Source: Micrococcales bacterium 72-143 (GTDB taxonomy: Bacteria > Actinomycetota > Actinomycetes > Actinomycetales > Microbacteriaceae). Taken from it: 64,000 nucleotides of DNA. How positions within the stretch are numbered: position 1 is the first letter of the stretch; each line of letters begins with the position of its first letter. A program made the position numbers and the translations under genes. Below are positions 1 through 8,208 of the stretch, piece by piece. The notes below the pieces were generated by a model. The model saw only the letters and a program-made list of their open reading frames with translations, had not been told where the DNA came from and did not search any database. The stretch is from positions 986,466 to 1,050,465 of the forward strand of contig MKVM01000001.1 in the NCBI GenBank assembly GCA_001898835.1, given 5' to 3'.

Positions 1-1
1 C

Positions 2-1249
2 GGCATCGACAACGCGAGCTACTACCGGCAGGACGCCGACGGCAACTACATCGACACGACCGGATGCGGCAACACCCTCGACTACGGGCGCGAGGTGACG
101 CAGCGTCTCGTGCTCGACTCGCTGCGCTACTGGGCCGAGGAGGTGCAGGTCGACGGGTTCCGCTTCGACCTCGCGGCCACGCTCGGCCGCGGGGCCGGCG
201 CGGAGTTCGACCGCGACCATCCGCTGCTGCACGCGATCGTCTCCGATCCGGCGCTCGCGGGCGTCAAGATGATCGCCGAGCCGTGGGACGTGGGGCTCGG
301 CGGCTGGCAGGTCGGCAACTTCCCCGACGGATGGTCGGAGTGGAACGACGGCTACCGCGACCGGATGCGGAATTTCTGGTTGCGCGACATCGCCCAGGCC
401 CGGGGGTCGGGCAGCGCGAGCGAGGGCATCGGCTCGCTCGCCCGCCGGCTCGCGGGCTCCAACCACGTCTTCGCCCTCGAGCGCGGGCCCCTCGCCTCCG
501 TCAACTTCGTCACGGCCCACGACGGCTTCACCGCCGCCGACCTCGTCGCCTACGACCGCAAGCACAACCTCGGCAACGGTGAGAACAACCGCGACGGCTC
601 GAACGACAACAAGTCCTTCAACCACGGCGCCGAGGGGCCGACGAGCGACGAGACGATCCTCGCGACCCGGCGCAAGGCGGTGCGCAACCTGCTCGGCACG
701 CTGCTGCTGTCGGCGGGCATCCCCATGCTGACGGCGGGCGATGAGTTCGGCCGCAGCCAGCGGGGCAACAACAACGCCTACTGCCACGACTCGGAGCTCA
801 CCTGGCTGAGCTGGGATCGCAGCGAGTGGCAGGAGGACCTCTTCGAGGTCGTCAAGACCCTCATCCGGCTGCGACGCGAGAACCCGGCGTTGCGGCCGGT
901 GCGCTTCGGGCGGTGGGGTGAGACGACGCCGTCGGCCAGCCAGATGGACTGGTACAACAAGGACGGCGAGACGATGGGCATCGAGGACTGGGACTCGCCC
1001 GAGGAGCGCACCCTGCAATACCTCGCGGCGTCGACGCCCGAGTTCGAGGCGTTCAACCGCATCCTGCTGGTCGTCCACGGGCTCGAGACGGATGTCACGG
1101 TCACGCTGCCCGCGCACGAGGGCGTCGAACGCTACACGCTGCTGTGGGACTCCGGGCACGACGACATCAGCGAGGTGGAGGGCGTGCACCGGCCCGGTGA
1201 GGAGCTCGCGATGGCGCCCACCTCGATGCGGCTGTTCCGGGCGGACTGA
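2..1249 (+). CDS. glgX: Glycogen debranching enzyme GlgX, C-terminal part
   Basis: This is the 3' part of a GH13 isoamylase-type debranching enzyme, which hydrolyses alpha-1,6 branches of glycogen in the cytoplasm. The reading frame is open from base 2, so the start lies outside the window. The GH13 motifs are visible: DGFRFDLA contains the nucleophile Asp, IAEPWDVG the acid/base Glu, and TAHDGFTAADL the third acidic residue. The GlgX-type stretch NGENNRDGSNDNKSFNHG is also present. It ends with a normal C-terminal beta domain and a TGA stop. ybaK follows 2 bases later on the same strand. With glgP, glgE and glgB it forms a glycogen/alpha-glucan cluster. Confidence 0.95.
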   Translation, partial: GIDNASYYRQDADGNYIDTTGCGNTLDYGREVTQRLVLDSLRYWAEEVQVDGFRFDLAATLGRGAGAEFDRDHPLLHAIVSDPALAGVKMIAEPWDVGLGGWQVGNFPDGWSEWNDGYRDRMRNFWLRDIAQARGSGSASEGIGSLARRLAGSNHVFALERGPLASVNFVTAHDGFTAADLVAYDRKHNLGNGENNRDGSNDNKSFNHGAEGPTSDETILATRRKAVRNLLGTLLLSAGIPMLTAGDEFGRSQRGNNNAYCHDSELTWLSWDRSEWQEDLFEVVKTLIRLRRENPALRPVRFGRWGETTPSASQMDWYNKDGETMGIEDWDSPEERTLQYLAASTPEFEAFNRILLVVHGLETDVTVTLPAHEGVERYTLLWDSGHDDISEVEGVHRPGEELAMAPTSMRLFRAD

Positions 1250-1251
1250 CG

Positions 1252-1722
1252 GTGGCAGGCACCCCCGCGACGGCCGCGCTGACGGCGGCCGGCATCCCGT
1301 TCACCGAGCACGCCTACGCGCACGACCCGGCGAGCCGCGACTTCGGGATGGAGGCGGCGACCGCCCTCGGCCTCGACCCGGACCGGGTGTTCAAGACGCT
1401 GCTCGCCGACGTCGACGGGCGGCTCGTGGTGGGCATCGTGCCGGTCACGGGCATGCTCGACCTCAAGGCGCTCGCGGCGGCCGTCGGCGGCAAGAAGGCG
1501 GCGATGGCGGATCCGGCGCTCGCCGAGCGGCGCACCGGCTACGTCGTGGGCGGCATCAGCCCCATCGGGCAGAAGACCCGCCACGAGACGGTGCTCGACG
1601 AGACGGCCGAGCTGTGGGATGTGGTCTACGTCTCCGGGGGGCGCCGCGGCTTCGACCTGGGCCTCGCCCCGGCCGACCTCGTCCGCGCGACGGATGCCGT
1701 GGTCGCCGACATCGCGCGCTGA
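1252..1722 (+). CDS. ybaK: YbaK/EbsC-type Cys-tRNA(Pro) deacylase
   Basis: A 156-residue protein of the YbaK/ProX family, which hydrolyses mischarged Cys-tRNA(Pro). The family core is clear: a short N-terminal segment ending ASRDFGMEAA, then VFKTLLADVDGRLVVGIVPV and GYVVGGISPIGQK, which line the active site in characterised members. The length matches the family (about 155-160 residues). The start is a GTG two bases after the glgX stop, so the two are probably translated from one message. Its link to glycogen metabolism is positional only. Confidence 0.92.
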   Translation: MAGTPATAALTAAGIPFTEHAYAHDPASRDFGMEAATALGLDPDRVFKTLLADVDGRLVVGIVPVTGMLDLKALAAAVGGKKAAMADPALAERRTGYVVGGISPIGQKTRHETVLDETAELWDVVYVSGGRRGFDLGLAPADLVRATDAVVADIAR

Positions 1723-1730
1723 CGCTCCCC

Positions 1731-1762
1731 CGCGGGCCGGTCAGTCCTCCTTGCGGCCCGCG
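1731..1762. terminator. Hairpin between converging genes
   Basis: A perfect 8-bp inverted repeat (CGCGGGCC at 1731-1738, GGCCCGCG at 1755-1762) with a 16-base loop lies between the ybaK stop and the end of the oppositely oriented membrane-protein gene. It overlaps the last codons of that gene. It probably acts as a bidirectional terminator. There is no U-tract, as is common in high-GC actinobacteria. Confidence 0.5.
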
Positions 1763-1923
1763 ATCGCGAGCACGAGCGACACGACGGGCGCGAGGAAGAT
1801 CGAGAAGATGAAGTAGCCGAGTCTCGATCGCCCCAGCGCTGCGGCGAGCGCCGTGTTCACGAAAACGATCGAGAACCATACGGCGCCGAGGCTCGCACCT
1901 GTCTGCACGGAGATGTCGCTCAT
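1741..1923 (-). CDS. Small two-helix membrane protein
   Basis: A 60-residue protein with two hydrophobic stretches: about residues 11-30 (AVWFSIVFVNTALAAALG) and 35-54 (YFIFSIFLAPVVSLVLAIAG). It ends in a charged GRKED tail. I do not recognise a named family. The ATG at 1923 is chosen because TACTCT sits six bases before it, the leaderless pattern seen at many genes here. An in-frame start at 1950 would add nine residues upstream of that box. It lies downstream of glgP on the same strand but has its own promoter-like box. Confidence 0.65.
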   Translation of the reverse strand: MSDISVQTGASLGAVWFSIVFVNTALAAALGRSRLGYFIFSIFLAPVVSLVLAIAGRKED

Positions 1924-1957
1924 CCGGCCAGAGTAGCGGCGGCGGCCCACCGCGTCG

Positions 1958-2038
1958 TCACCGGTCGTCGCGCCCGCCCCACGCGCGCTTCATGAGCGCC
2001 GACACCTCGCGGTCGAGGTGATCGGGGCGTGCGTTCAC
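1958..2038 (-). CDS. Possible 26-residue ORF or gene remnant
   Basis: Between glgP and the small membrane protein there is a short GTG-started frame ending in TGA. Nearly all its third codon positions are G or C, as expected for coding DNA here. The peptide is charged (DHLDREVSALMKRAWGG). No ribosome binding site is visible upstream of the GTG. It could be a real small protein, the 3' remnant of a lost gene, or chance. I do not assign a function. Confidence 0.22.
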   Translation of the reverse strand: MNARPDHLDREVSALMKRAWGGRDDR

Positions 2039-2067
2039 GGCGTCGAGTGGGCTGGGAAGGGAAGGAG

Positions 2068-4641
2068 CTAGCCCGCGAGCGCCACGAGCCCGAGCTCCCC
2101 ATCGGAGGCGAGCAGCGGGTTCCGCGGCACGACGCGCACGGTGTAGCCGAAGGCGCCCGCGCGGTCGAACCGCACCGAGCCCGTGTAGACGGCGGGCTTG
2201 CCGAGGTCGTGGCTCTCGAGCTCGAGCGGCAGCACGTGCACGTCGCCGAGCTCCTCTCCCCCGCGCGGCCGGCCGTGCACGAGCTCGACGGCCACGTCGT
2301 CCGGCGTCAGCTCGCCGAGCTCCACGAAGGCGCGCACCCGCAGCTCCTCGCCGACGTGCGGCGAGGCGTCGACCCCGCCCGACTCGACGTGGGCGACGTG
2401 CACCTCGGGCCAGGTGCGCCGCACGGTCGCGGTCCAGGCGGCCAGGGCACGGGCGGGCGCGTAGTCGTCCGCCGTCACCGCCGCCTCGGATGCCGCCGCC
2501 GGCAGGTACAGCCGCTCGACGTACTCGCGCACCATCCGCTCCGCCGACAGCTCGGGCGAGAGCGTCGCGAGGGTGTGCCGGATGTCGGAGACCCACGCGC
2601 CGGGCACGCCGTCGGCGCCGCGGTCGTAGAAGCGCGGCGCGATCTGGTGCTCGATGAGGTCGTACATGGCGGCCGCCTCGAGGGCGTCGCGCTCGGCCGC
2701 GTCCCCCGCCGAGTCGGCGGAGGGGATCGCCCAGCCGTTGTGCTCGTCGTGGAACTCCGCCCACCACCCGTCGAGGATCGACAGGTTGAGCGAGCCGTTG
2801 AGCGCCGCCTTCATACCGGAGGTGCCGCACGCCTCCAGCGGGCGCAGCGGATTGTTGAGCCACACGTCGCAGCCCGGGTAGAGCTTCTGCGCCATGCCGA
2901 TGTCGTAGTCGGGCAGGAACACGATGCGTCCGCGCACCTCAGGGTCCTGTGAGAACTCGACGAGCAGCTGGATGAGGCGCTTGCCTCCGTCGTCGGCGGG
3001 ATGCGATTTGCCGGCCACGACGAGCTGCACGGGCCGCTCGGGGTCGGTCAGCAGGGCCCGCAGCCGCTCCGGGTCCTGCAGCATGAGGGTCAGGCGCTTG
3101 TAGGTGGGCACGCGGCGGGCGAAGCCGATCGTCAGCACCTCGGGCGAGAGCAGCTCGCGATACCACGGGGGTGCCGGCACGCCGGGGTTCTGCTCCTCCC
3201 ACGCGGCCGTCATCCGCCTCCGGGCGTCGGCGACCAGCTGCGCGCGCAGGCGGCCGCGCAGTGCCCAGAGCTCGGCGTCGGTCACGGCGCCCGAGGTCCA
3301 GTCGCACGCGGTCGCGTCGTCGGTGCCGAGCTTGGATGCGGCGAGCGCACGCACCTCGGGGTCGGTCCAGGTGGCGGGGTGCACGCCGTTGGTGATGGAG
3401 GTGATGGGCACGTCGTCGGCGTCGAACCCGGGCCACAGGGCGCCGAACATGTGCCTGCTGACGTCGCCGTGCAGCTTCGAGACGCCGTTGGCGCGCTGCG
3501 CGAGCCGCAGCCCCATGACCGCCATGTTGAAGGTGTCGGGGGTGCCGTCCTCAGCCCCGCTCATCTGCGGGGGCTCGGCACCGAGCGCGAGCACGTCGGC
3601 GACGTCGACGCCCGGCAGCAGCTCGGTCGAGAAGTACCGCTCGACGAGGGGCGCCTCGAAGCGGTCGATGCCCGCGGGAACCGGCGTGTGGGTCGTGAAC
3701 ACCGTGCCCGCCCGCACGACCTCGAGCGCCTCGGCGAAGCTCAGCCCGTCGCCGACGAGCTCCCGGATGCGCTCCAGCCCGAGGAAGCCCGCGTGCCCCT
3801 CGTTGGTGTGGAACACCGTCGGCTCGGGGATGCCCGCGAGCCGCGCGTAGAGCCCGACCGCCCGCGCGCCGCCGATGCCGAGCAGCAGCTCCTGCAGCAG
3901 GCGGTGTTCGCCGCCTCCGCCGTAGAGCCGGTCGGTGACCGTGCGCAGCTCCTCCGAGTTCTCGGGGATGTCGGTGTCGAGCAGCAGCAGCGGCACGCGC
4001 CCGACGGCGAGCTGCCAGATGCGGGCGGTGAGCGCCTGGCCGTCGGGCAGCGCGAGCACGATCTGCGCGGCGGTGCCGTCCGGCGCGCGGAGCACGCTCA
4101 TCGGCAGCCCGTCCGGGTCGAGCACCGGGTAGCTCTCGAGCTGCCAGCCCTCGCGCGAGATCGCCTGACGGAAGTAGCCGGCGCGGTAGAACAGGCCGAC
4201 GCCCACGATCGGCACCCCGAGGTCGGAGGCCGACTTGAGGTGGTCGCCCGCGAGGATCCCGAGGCCGCCCGAGTACTGCGGGAGCGCATCCGCGATGCCG
4301 TATTCGGGTGAGAAGTACGCGATGGTGGCGGGCGCATCCGCCCCGAGGCCCTGGTACCAGCGCGGCCCGCTCAGGTAGGCGCGCAGCTCGTCGCGGAGGG
4401 CGACGGCGCGCGCAACGTAGGCGGCGTCGGCCGCGAGCTGCTCGAGCCGGGCGGGCGGCACCTCGCCGAGGAGGCCGTAGGGGTCCTTCCCGAGCTCGTC
4501 CCACAGCTCGGGGGCGATGTCGCGGAACAGCTCGAGCGTCGGCTGGTGCCACGACCAGCGCAGGTTCGCGGCGAGCTCCTCGAGCGGGGCGAGCGCCTCG
4601 GGCAGCACGGTGCGGACGGTGAACCGTCGGATGGCCTTCAC
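2068..4641 (-). CDS. glgP: Alpha-glucan (glycogen/maltodextrin) phosphorylase
   Basis: An 857-residue GT35 phosphorylase of the actinobacterial type with an N-terminal DUF3417-like domain (LRWSWHQPTLELF near residue 28). It releases glucose 1-phosphate from alpha-1,4-glucans. The pyridoxal-phosphate site EACGTSGMKAALNGS is present with the Schiff-base lysine at about residue 611. Other signatures are YFSPEYGIADALPQYSGGLG and the FHTNEGH segment. The start is a GTG at 4641 with TAGGGT seven bases upstream, so it is probably leaderless. In related genomes glgP lies close to glgE; here 14 kb of surface-protein genes separate them. Confidence 0.95.
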   Translation of the reverse strand: MKAIRRFTVRTVLPEALAPLEELAANLRWSWHQPTLELFRDIAPELWDELGKDPYGLLGEVPPARLEQLAADAAYVARAVALRDELRAYLSGPRWYQGLGADAPATIAYFSPEYGIADALPQYSGGLGILAGDHLKSASDLGVPIVGVGLFYRAGYFRQAISREGWQLESYPVLDPDGLPMSVLRAPDGTAAQIVLALPDGQALTARIWQLAVGRVPLLLLDTDIPENSEELRTVTDRLYGGGGEHRLLQELLLGIGGARAVGLYARLAGIPEPTVFHTNEGHAGFLGLERIRELVGDGLSFAEALEVVRAGTVFTTHTPVPAGIDRFEAPLVERYFSTELLPGVDVADVLALGAEPPQMSGAEDGTPDTFNMAVMGLRLAQRANGVSKLHGDVSRHMFGALWPGFDADDVPITSITNGVHPATWTDPEVRALAASKLGTDDATACDWTSGAVTDAELWALRGRLRAQLVADARRRMTAAWEEQNPGVPAPPWYRELLSPEVLTIGFARRVPTYKRLTLMLQDPERLRALLTDPERPVQLVVAGKSHPADDGGKRLIQLLVEFSQDPEVRGRIVFLPDYDIGMAQKLYPGCDVWLNNPLRPLEACGTSGMKAALNGSLNLSILDGWWAEFHDEHNGWAIPSADSAGDAAERDALEAAAMYDLIEHQIAPRFYDRGADGVPGAWVSDIRHTLATLSPELSAERMVREYVERLYLPAAASEAAVTADDYAPARALAAWTATVRRTWPEVHVAHVESGGVDASPHVGEELRVRAFVELGELTPDDVAVELVHGRPRGGEELGDVHVLPLELESHDLGKPAVYTGSVRFDRAGAFGYTVRVVPRNPLLASDGELGLVALAG

Positions 4642-4676
4642 CCGATCAACCCTAGGTCCGCGCGGTCACCGCTCGG

Positions 4677-5303
4677 TTACGCGGTCACGTCGTCGGCCGG
4701 CCCCGACGCATCCCGTTCGGCGGCGAGCGCGGCGCGGCGATCGCGGCGCTTCTCGAGCCGGTTCGACACGATGAGCCAGCCGCCGTAGAGGAACAGGAGG
4801 CCGGCGATGAGCGGGATGATGACGGCGCGCATGTCCCCGTTGACCAGGTTGTTGACCCAACCGATCCATGGCACCGCGTACCAGACCGCCCCCCGGATCT
4901 GCACGGGCTTCACAGGCTCCGCGTCGGGCTCGCTGTTCGCGTCCCCCTTCGTGACGAAGCTCTTCTCGCCGTCCGGCAGGTTCGGCTGGATGATCTGCGT
5001 GACGCGGTGGGTCACCACCTCGGGCTTGCCCGACTCGAGCTGGTAGGTGATGACGGTGCCGATCGCGATCTCGTCGACGTCGATCGGCTTGACGATGACG
5101 AGGGTGCCCGGCGGGTATCCAGGCTCCATGGAGCTCGTGAGGATCGTGTAGGGCGTCGACCTGGTCACCGCCGGCACGAGGATCACGAGGGCGGCGATGA
5201 GCACGACGAACGCCAGCAGGCCCCAGCTGAGTCCGAGCCCCAGGTAGTAGAGGACCCCGTGCTCCTTCTTCTGCGCGTCCTGCGCCGCACGCCGCTCGCT
5301 CAC
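4677..5303 (-). CDS. SipW-like signal peptidase I (S26B, Ser-His type)
   Basis: A 208-residue membrane signal peptidase of the archaeal/ER/SipW subtype. An N-terminal helix (about 19-47) precedes the catalytic serine in LTSSMEP (Ser58). The second catalytic residue is His99 in VTHRV, where housekeeping LepB enzymes have Lys. A second membrane helix lies near 160-182, followed by a basic tail. In Bacillus, SipW processes TasA-type fibre proteins. The three upstream proteins with SipW-type signals suggest the same partnership here. Its ATG overlaps the upstream stop by four bases (ATGA). The general signal peptidase is lepB at 52963-53784. Confidence 0.9.
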   Translation of the reverse strand: MSERRAAQDAQKKEHGVLYYLGLGLSWGLLAFVVLIAALVILVPAVTRSTPYTILTSSMEPGYPPGTLVIVKPIDVDEIAIGTVITYQLESGKPEVVTHRVTQIIQPNLPDGEKSFVTKGDANSEPDAEPVKPVQIRGAVWYAVPWIGWVNNLVNGDMRAVIIPLIAGLLFLYGGWLIVSNRLEKRRDRRAALAAERDASGPADDVTA

Positions 5304-6106
5304 TCGGGGATCCTTTCACGTCGTCTCTCACGCAGCCACGCGTACACGCCCCCCAGAACGAAGGCGAGCAGCCACCACGCCACGAAGTACTCCTGGTAGA
5401 AGCGGTCGGTATTCCCGTAGCGCGCGTGGACGGGATCATCGCCCGAGTGCGGCAGCTCCTCCGGGGCCGGCGAGGGCGCCGGCGTCGCCGAGCCTCCGCC
5501 CTGGCGTGCTCCGGGGACCGTCGCCGTGGCCGCGTACCCGTCGTCGCTCGTCTCCGCTCCCGCGGGTGGCGGGACGGGGGGCGTGCATCCGTCGGGAGCC
5601 GCGACGTCGGTGCTCGTCAGGGTGACGAAGAGGTCGAACAGGGCGAGGGACTGCTGCGCCTCACGGCCCGTGAGCGAGCTCGCGAGCTCGAGCGTCACGT
5701 CCACCCGTGTGATCCCGGATGACGCGAGCCTGACGCCCTTCACGAGGCTCACGCACGGCTCGGCGTCGGCGAACGCGGCGCGGCCGGAAGTCGCGCCCGC
5801 CACGGCCGTCGCGGAGAGCGAGGAGACGAACAGGGTGTCGAGGCTTCCGACGTTGCGGATGGCGACGGCGAGGTTGCCGGCGCTCGTCTCGTTGTTCTTC
5901 ACCCAGAAGGTGCGGGTGACGGCGCCCCCGGGGACGATCGTCGCACCGCTGAACAGGCTGCCGGGGTAGCTCGGTGCGAAGCTGGTGCCGTCGGACGAGA
6001 GCCCGATCGGGTAGAGGACCGCCGCGGCCGGCGCGGCCGGCAGCACGACACCAGCCCCCACCAGCAGTGCAACGGCGGCGGCGCCGAGTCGACCGCGGTG
6101 CATCAT
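5300..6106 (-). CDS. Exported membrane-anchored protein of the SipW operon
   Basis: A 268-residue protein with a classical Sec signal (AAAVALLVGAGVVLPAAPAAA). A roughly 170-residue extracytoplasmic beta-type domain follows, then a Pro/Ser-rich linker. A single C-terminal helix (AWWLLAFVLGGVYAWL) ends in a short Arg-rich tail. No named family is recognised. An LPHSG sequence lies before the helix but the spacing is not that of a sortase signal. Start and upstream stop overlap as TGATG at 6104-6108. By position it could be the cell-envelope anchor or assembly factor for the fibre proteins, analogous in role to TapA; this is inference. Confidence 0.75.
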   Translation of the reverse strand: MMHRGRLGAAAVALLVGAGVVLPAAPAAAVLYPIGLSSDGTSFAPSYPGSLFSGATIVPGGAVTRTFWVKNNETSAGNLAVAIRNVGSLDTLFVSSLSATAVAGATSGRAAFADAEPCVSLVKGVRLASSGITRVDVTLELASSLTGREAQQSLALFDLFVTLTSTDVAAPDGCTPPVPPPAGAETSDDGYAATATVPGARQGGGSATPAPSPAPEELPHSGDDPVHARYGNTDRFYQEYFVAWWLLAFVLGGVYAWLRERRRERIPE

Positions 6107-7524
6107 CAGCACACCGCGTAGTAGTAGTCCACGAAGATCCAGAAGCCCTGCGCGGCCACCGTGATGGTGTCCGTCCCGACGACGGAACCCGAGGAGTTGA
6201 GGATCTGGACGTCGTACGTTCCGGTCCCCCACCCGGTGAGGGGGGTGCCGATCGGTCCGGGGACGCTCGCCGAGGTGGCGTTCGCGGCGGGGGCGGTCGC
6301 GATGGTCTGCCATGGGCTCGATGCGTTCTGTCGAGCCTGCACGGTGTATCCGCCGCCTGCCCAGTCGGAGGTCCAGCTGAAGGTGACCGAACGGCTGCTG
6401 CCGCTGCCCGTGTTGGCGCAGCCGAGGCTCGTGAGCGGCACGACCGACCGCTGCTCGAGGGTGAACCGCTGGTCCGCGCCTCCGCTGCACGTCACCTGGG
6501 TCATGGCGCCGGCGCTCACCGCGGGTGCGCTGAGGCAGAGGCCCGAGTACTTGTTGACGAATTGGTAGGTGCCGGTCGCGCCGCTGCCGCTCACGAGCTG
6601 CGGCTGCCACTGCTGCTGGGCCGCCGAGCCGTCCGCCGTGCGCATGGCCACCGCGGAACCGGAGGTCGTCGAGGCGACCGCCGCGACGCGGATGGCCGAG
6701 GCATGACGGGCCTGGAAGTTGCCGTATCCGTCGCCGTCGGCGTCGATGTAGCGGAAGTCCTGGTTGGGGTCGGTGTTGTTCTTGCAGCCGTAGGAGATCA
6801 GCAGAGCGCCGTCGCCGGTGCCGCTGCCGCTCACGTCCCAGCACCACGTGGTCGTCGCGCGCTTGATGTACCACCAGAAGCCCGAGGAGATCTGCTGCAG
6901 GGGGTAGATCTGGCGCGTCTGGATGGTGCTGCTCGCGTTCGCCGTCCCGGCAAAATTGGCGACGGCGAGGGTGGCCGCCGCCTGGGGGGTGAAGGTGCGG
7001 GAGCCCCCCGCTGCCGCGACGCTCTGCCGGTCGGCGACGGTGGTGCGGAGGCAGTAGGAGACGGAGCTTCCCGCTGCGAGGGGCGTCGATACGGTGACGC
7101 CCGCAGCCCAGGTCCCGGAGGTGGGGCTCGTCGGGGTCGCGGCGGCCGTGCAGCTGGCGGCGGACGCGACCGACCAGACGGTCAGCGTCGTCGCGCCCGC
7201 GAGCGTCGCATCCCCGGACGCCGACGAGAAGCTCACGGTGAGCGTCTGGGCCTGCGTGTTGGATGCGGTCGTGTTGGTGAACGTGACGCTTCCGGTGCTC
7301 GCGAGCGAAACGTCTCCGACCGCGCTGACGCTCTCGTTGCCGAGGGTCGTGGCGGCGAAGCCCGTGCTGGTGACCGTGAGGCTGGCCGCCGCGAGGGTGG
7401 TGGTGGACGTCGCCTGGCTGGTCCAGTAGGCCCAGCCGGCGCCGGCGCCGGCGAGCACGGAGAACGTGACGATGCCCGCCACGAGGCCGATCTTCGTCCC
7501 CCGACGGATGGCGCGGATGCTCAT
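6106..7524 (-). CDS. Exported SipW-signal protein with ricin-type lectin domain
   Basis: A 472-residue secreted protein. Its N-terminus has a hydrophobic helix ending GWAYWTSQATS, the aromatic motif typical of SipW-dependent substrates. Residues 45-190 form a Ser/Thr-rich TasA/camelysin-like region. Residues of about 205-355 look like a ricin B-type beta-trefoil (TTWCWDVSGSGTGDG, QQQWQPQ, NKYSGLCLSAP, DQRFTLE), which binds sugars. A fibronectin-III-like segment follows. It probably displays a carbohydrate-binding head on the fibre. The ATG at 7524 overlaps the upstream stop as ATGA. Confidence 0.8.
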   Translation of the reverse strand: MSIRAIRRGTKIGLVAGIVTFSVLAGAGAGWAYWTSQATSTTTLAAASLTVTSTGFAATTLGNESVSAVGDVSLASTGSVTFTNTTASNTQAQTLTVSFSSASGDATLAGATTLTVWSVASAASCTAAATPTSPTSGTWAAGVTVSTPLAAGSSVSYCLRTTVADRQSVAAAGGSRTFTPQAAATLAVANFAGTANASSTIQTRQIYPLQQISSGFWWYIKRATTTWCWDVSGSGTGDGALLISYGCKNNTDPNQDFRYIDADGDGYGNFQARHASAIRVAAVASTTSGSAVAMRTADGSAAQQQWQPQLVSGSGATGTYQFVNKYSGLCLSAPAVSAGAMTQVTCSGGADQRFTLEQRSVVPLTSLGCANTGSGSSRSVTFSWTSDWAGGGYTVQARQNASSPWQTIATAPAANATSASVPGPIGTPLTGWGTGTYDVQILNSSGSVVGTDTITVAAQGFWIFVDYYYAVC

Positions 7525-8132
7525 GCCGCCACCTGGGTTCCGGAGAGGGTGAGGGTGTAGCCGAGCGAGGTGCCCATGGTGGCGCCGGGGGCGGACACGG
7601 GCAGCACGACCTGCACGCAGATCGCCTGCGATGCGCCTGCGGCGAGCGTCGTCAGGGATACGGGCGTGCTGGAGAGAGCGGTCGTCATGAGCGTGCCGGC
7701 GCAGGCGGCCGGCGCGATACGCGTCTCCCACGCGCCGTCGCTCGTGATCAGGGCGGTCACCGCCTGACGGGCGTCGCCCGTGTTCGCGAGGGTGAGCGTC
7801 TGGCTCACGACGTCGCCGGGCAGCATGTTCGCGTAGACGGAGGCGGGAATGGTGAGCGTCGAGGTCGCCGGATCGGCGCCGCGCTTGAGGGTGAGGCCGG
7901 AGGTGCCGGCCGTGATCGTCGAGCCGGTGGCCCCGGTCGTGACCGTCACGTTGAGGTAGGCGTAGCTGCCCCCCGCGGCGAGAACGGCGATCGAGATGCC
8001 GACCCCGATCGCCGCCGCGATCGAGAGGAGCCCGCGAATGCCGGGGGTGCGCACGCGGCGACGACGAGACGGCGAGCTGACGACCGACTGCTGCGTGGCC
8101 TCTCGGCCCGCGTGCGTCCGGGTGCGGTTCAT
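7521..8132 (-). CDS. SipW-type signal protein, TasA/camelysin-like
   Basis: A 203-residue exported protein. An unusually long basic N-region (about 35 residues) precedes the helix LLSIAAAIGVGISIAVLAAGG and the motif SYAYLNVTVTTGATGSTITAG. The rest is beta-strand-rich and Thr/Ser-rich, with two cysteines that could form a disulphide. I infer a minor fibre subunit. The start at 8132 was chosen for its position after the hairpin that ends the upstream gene. Its stop overlaps the next ATG by four bases. Confidence 0.72.
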   Translation of the reverse strand: MNRTRTHAGREATQQSVVSSPSRRRRVRTPGIRGLLSIAAAIGVGISIAVLAAGGSYAYLNVTVTTGATGSTITAGTSGLTLKRGADPATSTLTIPASVYANMLPGDVVSQTLTLANTGDARQAVTALITSDGAWETRIAPAACAGTLMTTALSSTPVSLTTLAAGASQAICVQVVLPVSAPGATMGTSLGYTLTLSGTQVAA

Positions 8133-8172
8133 CAGTCTCGCCGTTCGATCTCGTCGTTCTGGGGGATGGGGC

Positions 8173-8202
8173 GCGCCGGGCCCTACGAACGGGGCCCGGC
8201 GC
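8173..8202 (-). terminator. Strong hairpin after the first fibre gene (likely attenuator)
   Basis: A perfect 11-bp GC-only stem (GCGCCGGGCCC at 8173-8183, GGGCCCGGCGC at 8192-8202) with an 8-base loop sits seven bases after the stop of the first gene of the SipW operon. Downstream genes are tightly coupled and have no obvious promoter. I therefore read it as a partial terminator or 3' stabiliser that lifts expression of the first gene. Confidence 0.65.
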
Positions 8203-8208
8203 ACCGGG

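Noticed and set aside
5300..5500. LPHSG in the anchored protein of the SipW operon as a sortase signal.
   Set aside because: The distance to the membrane helix (over 20 charged or polar residues) is too long for an LPXTG-type signal and His-Ser does not match the pilin motifs.
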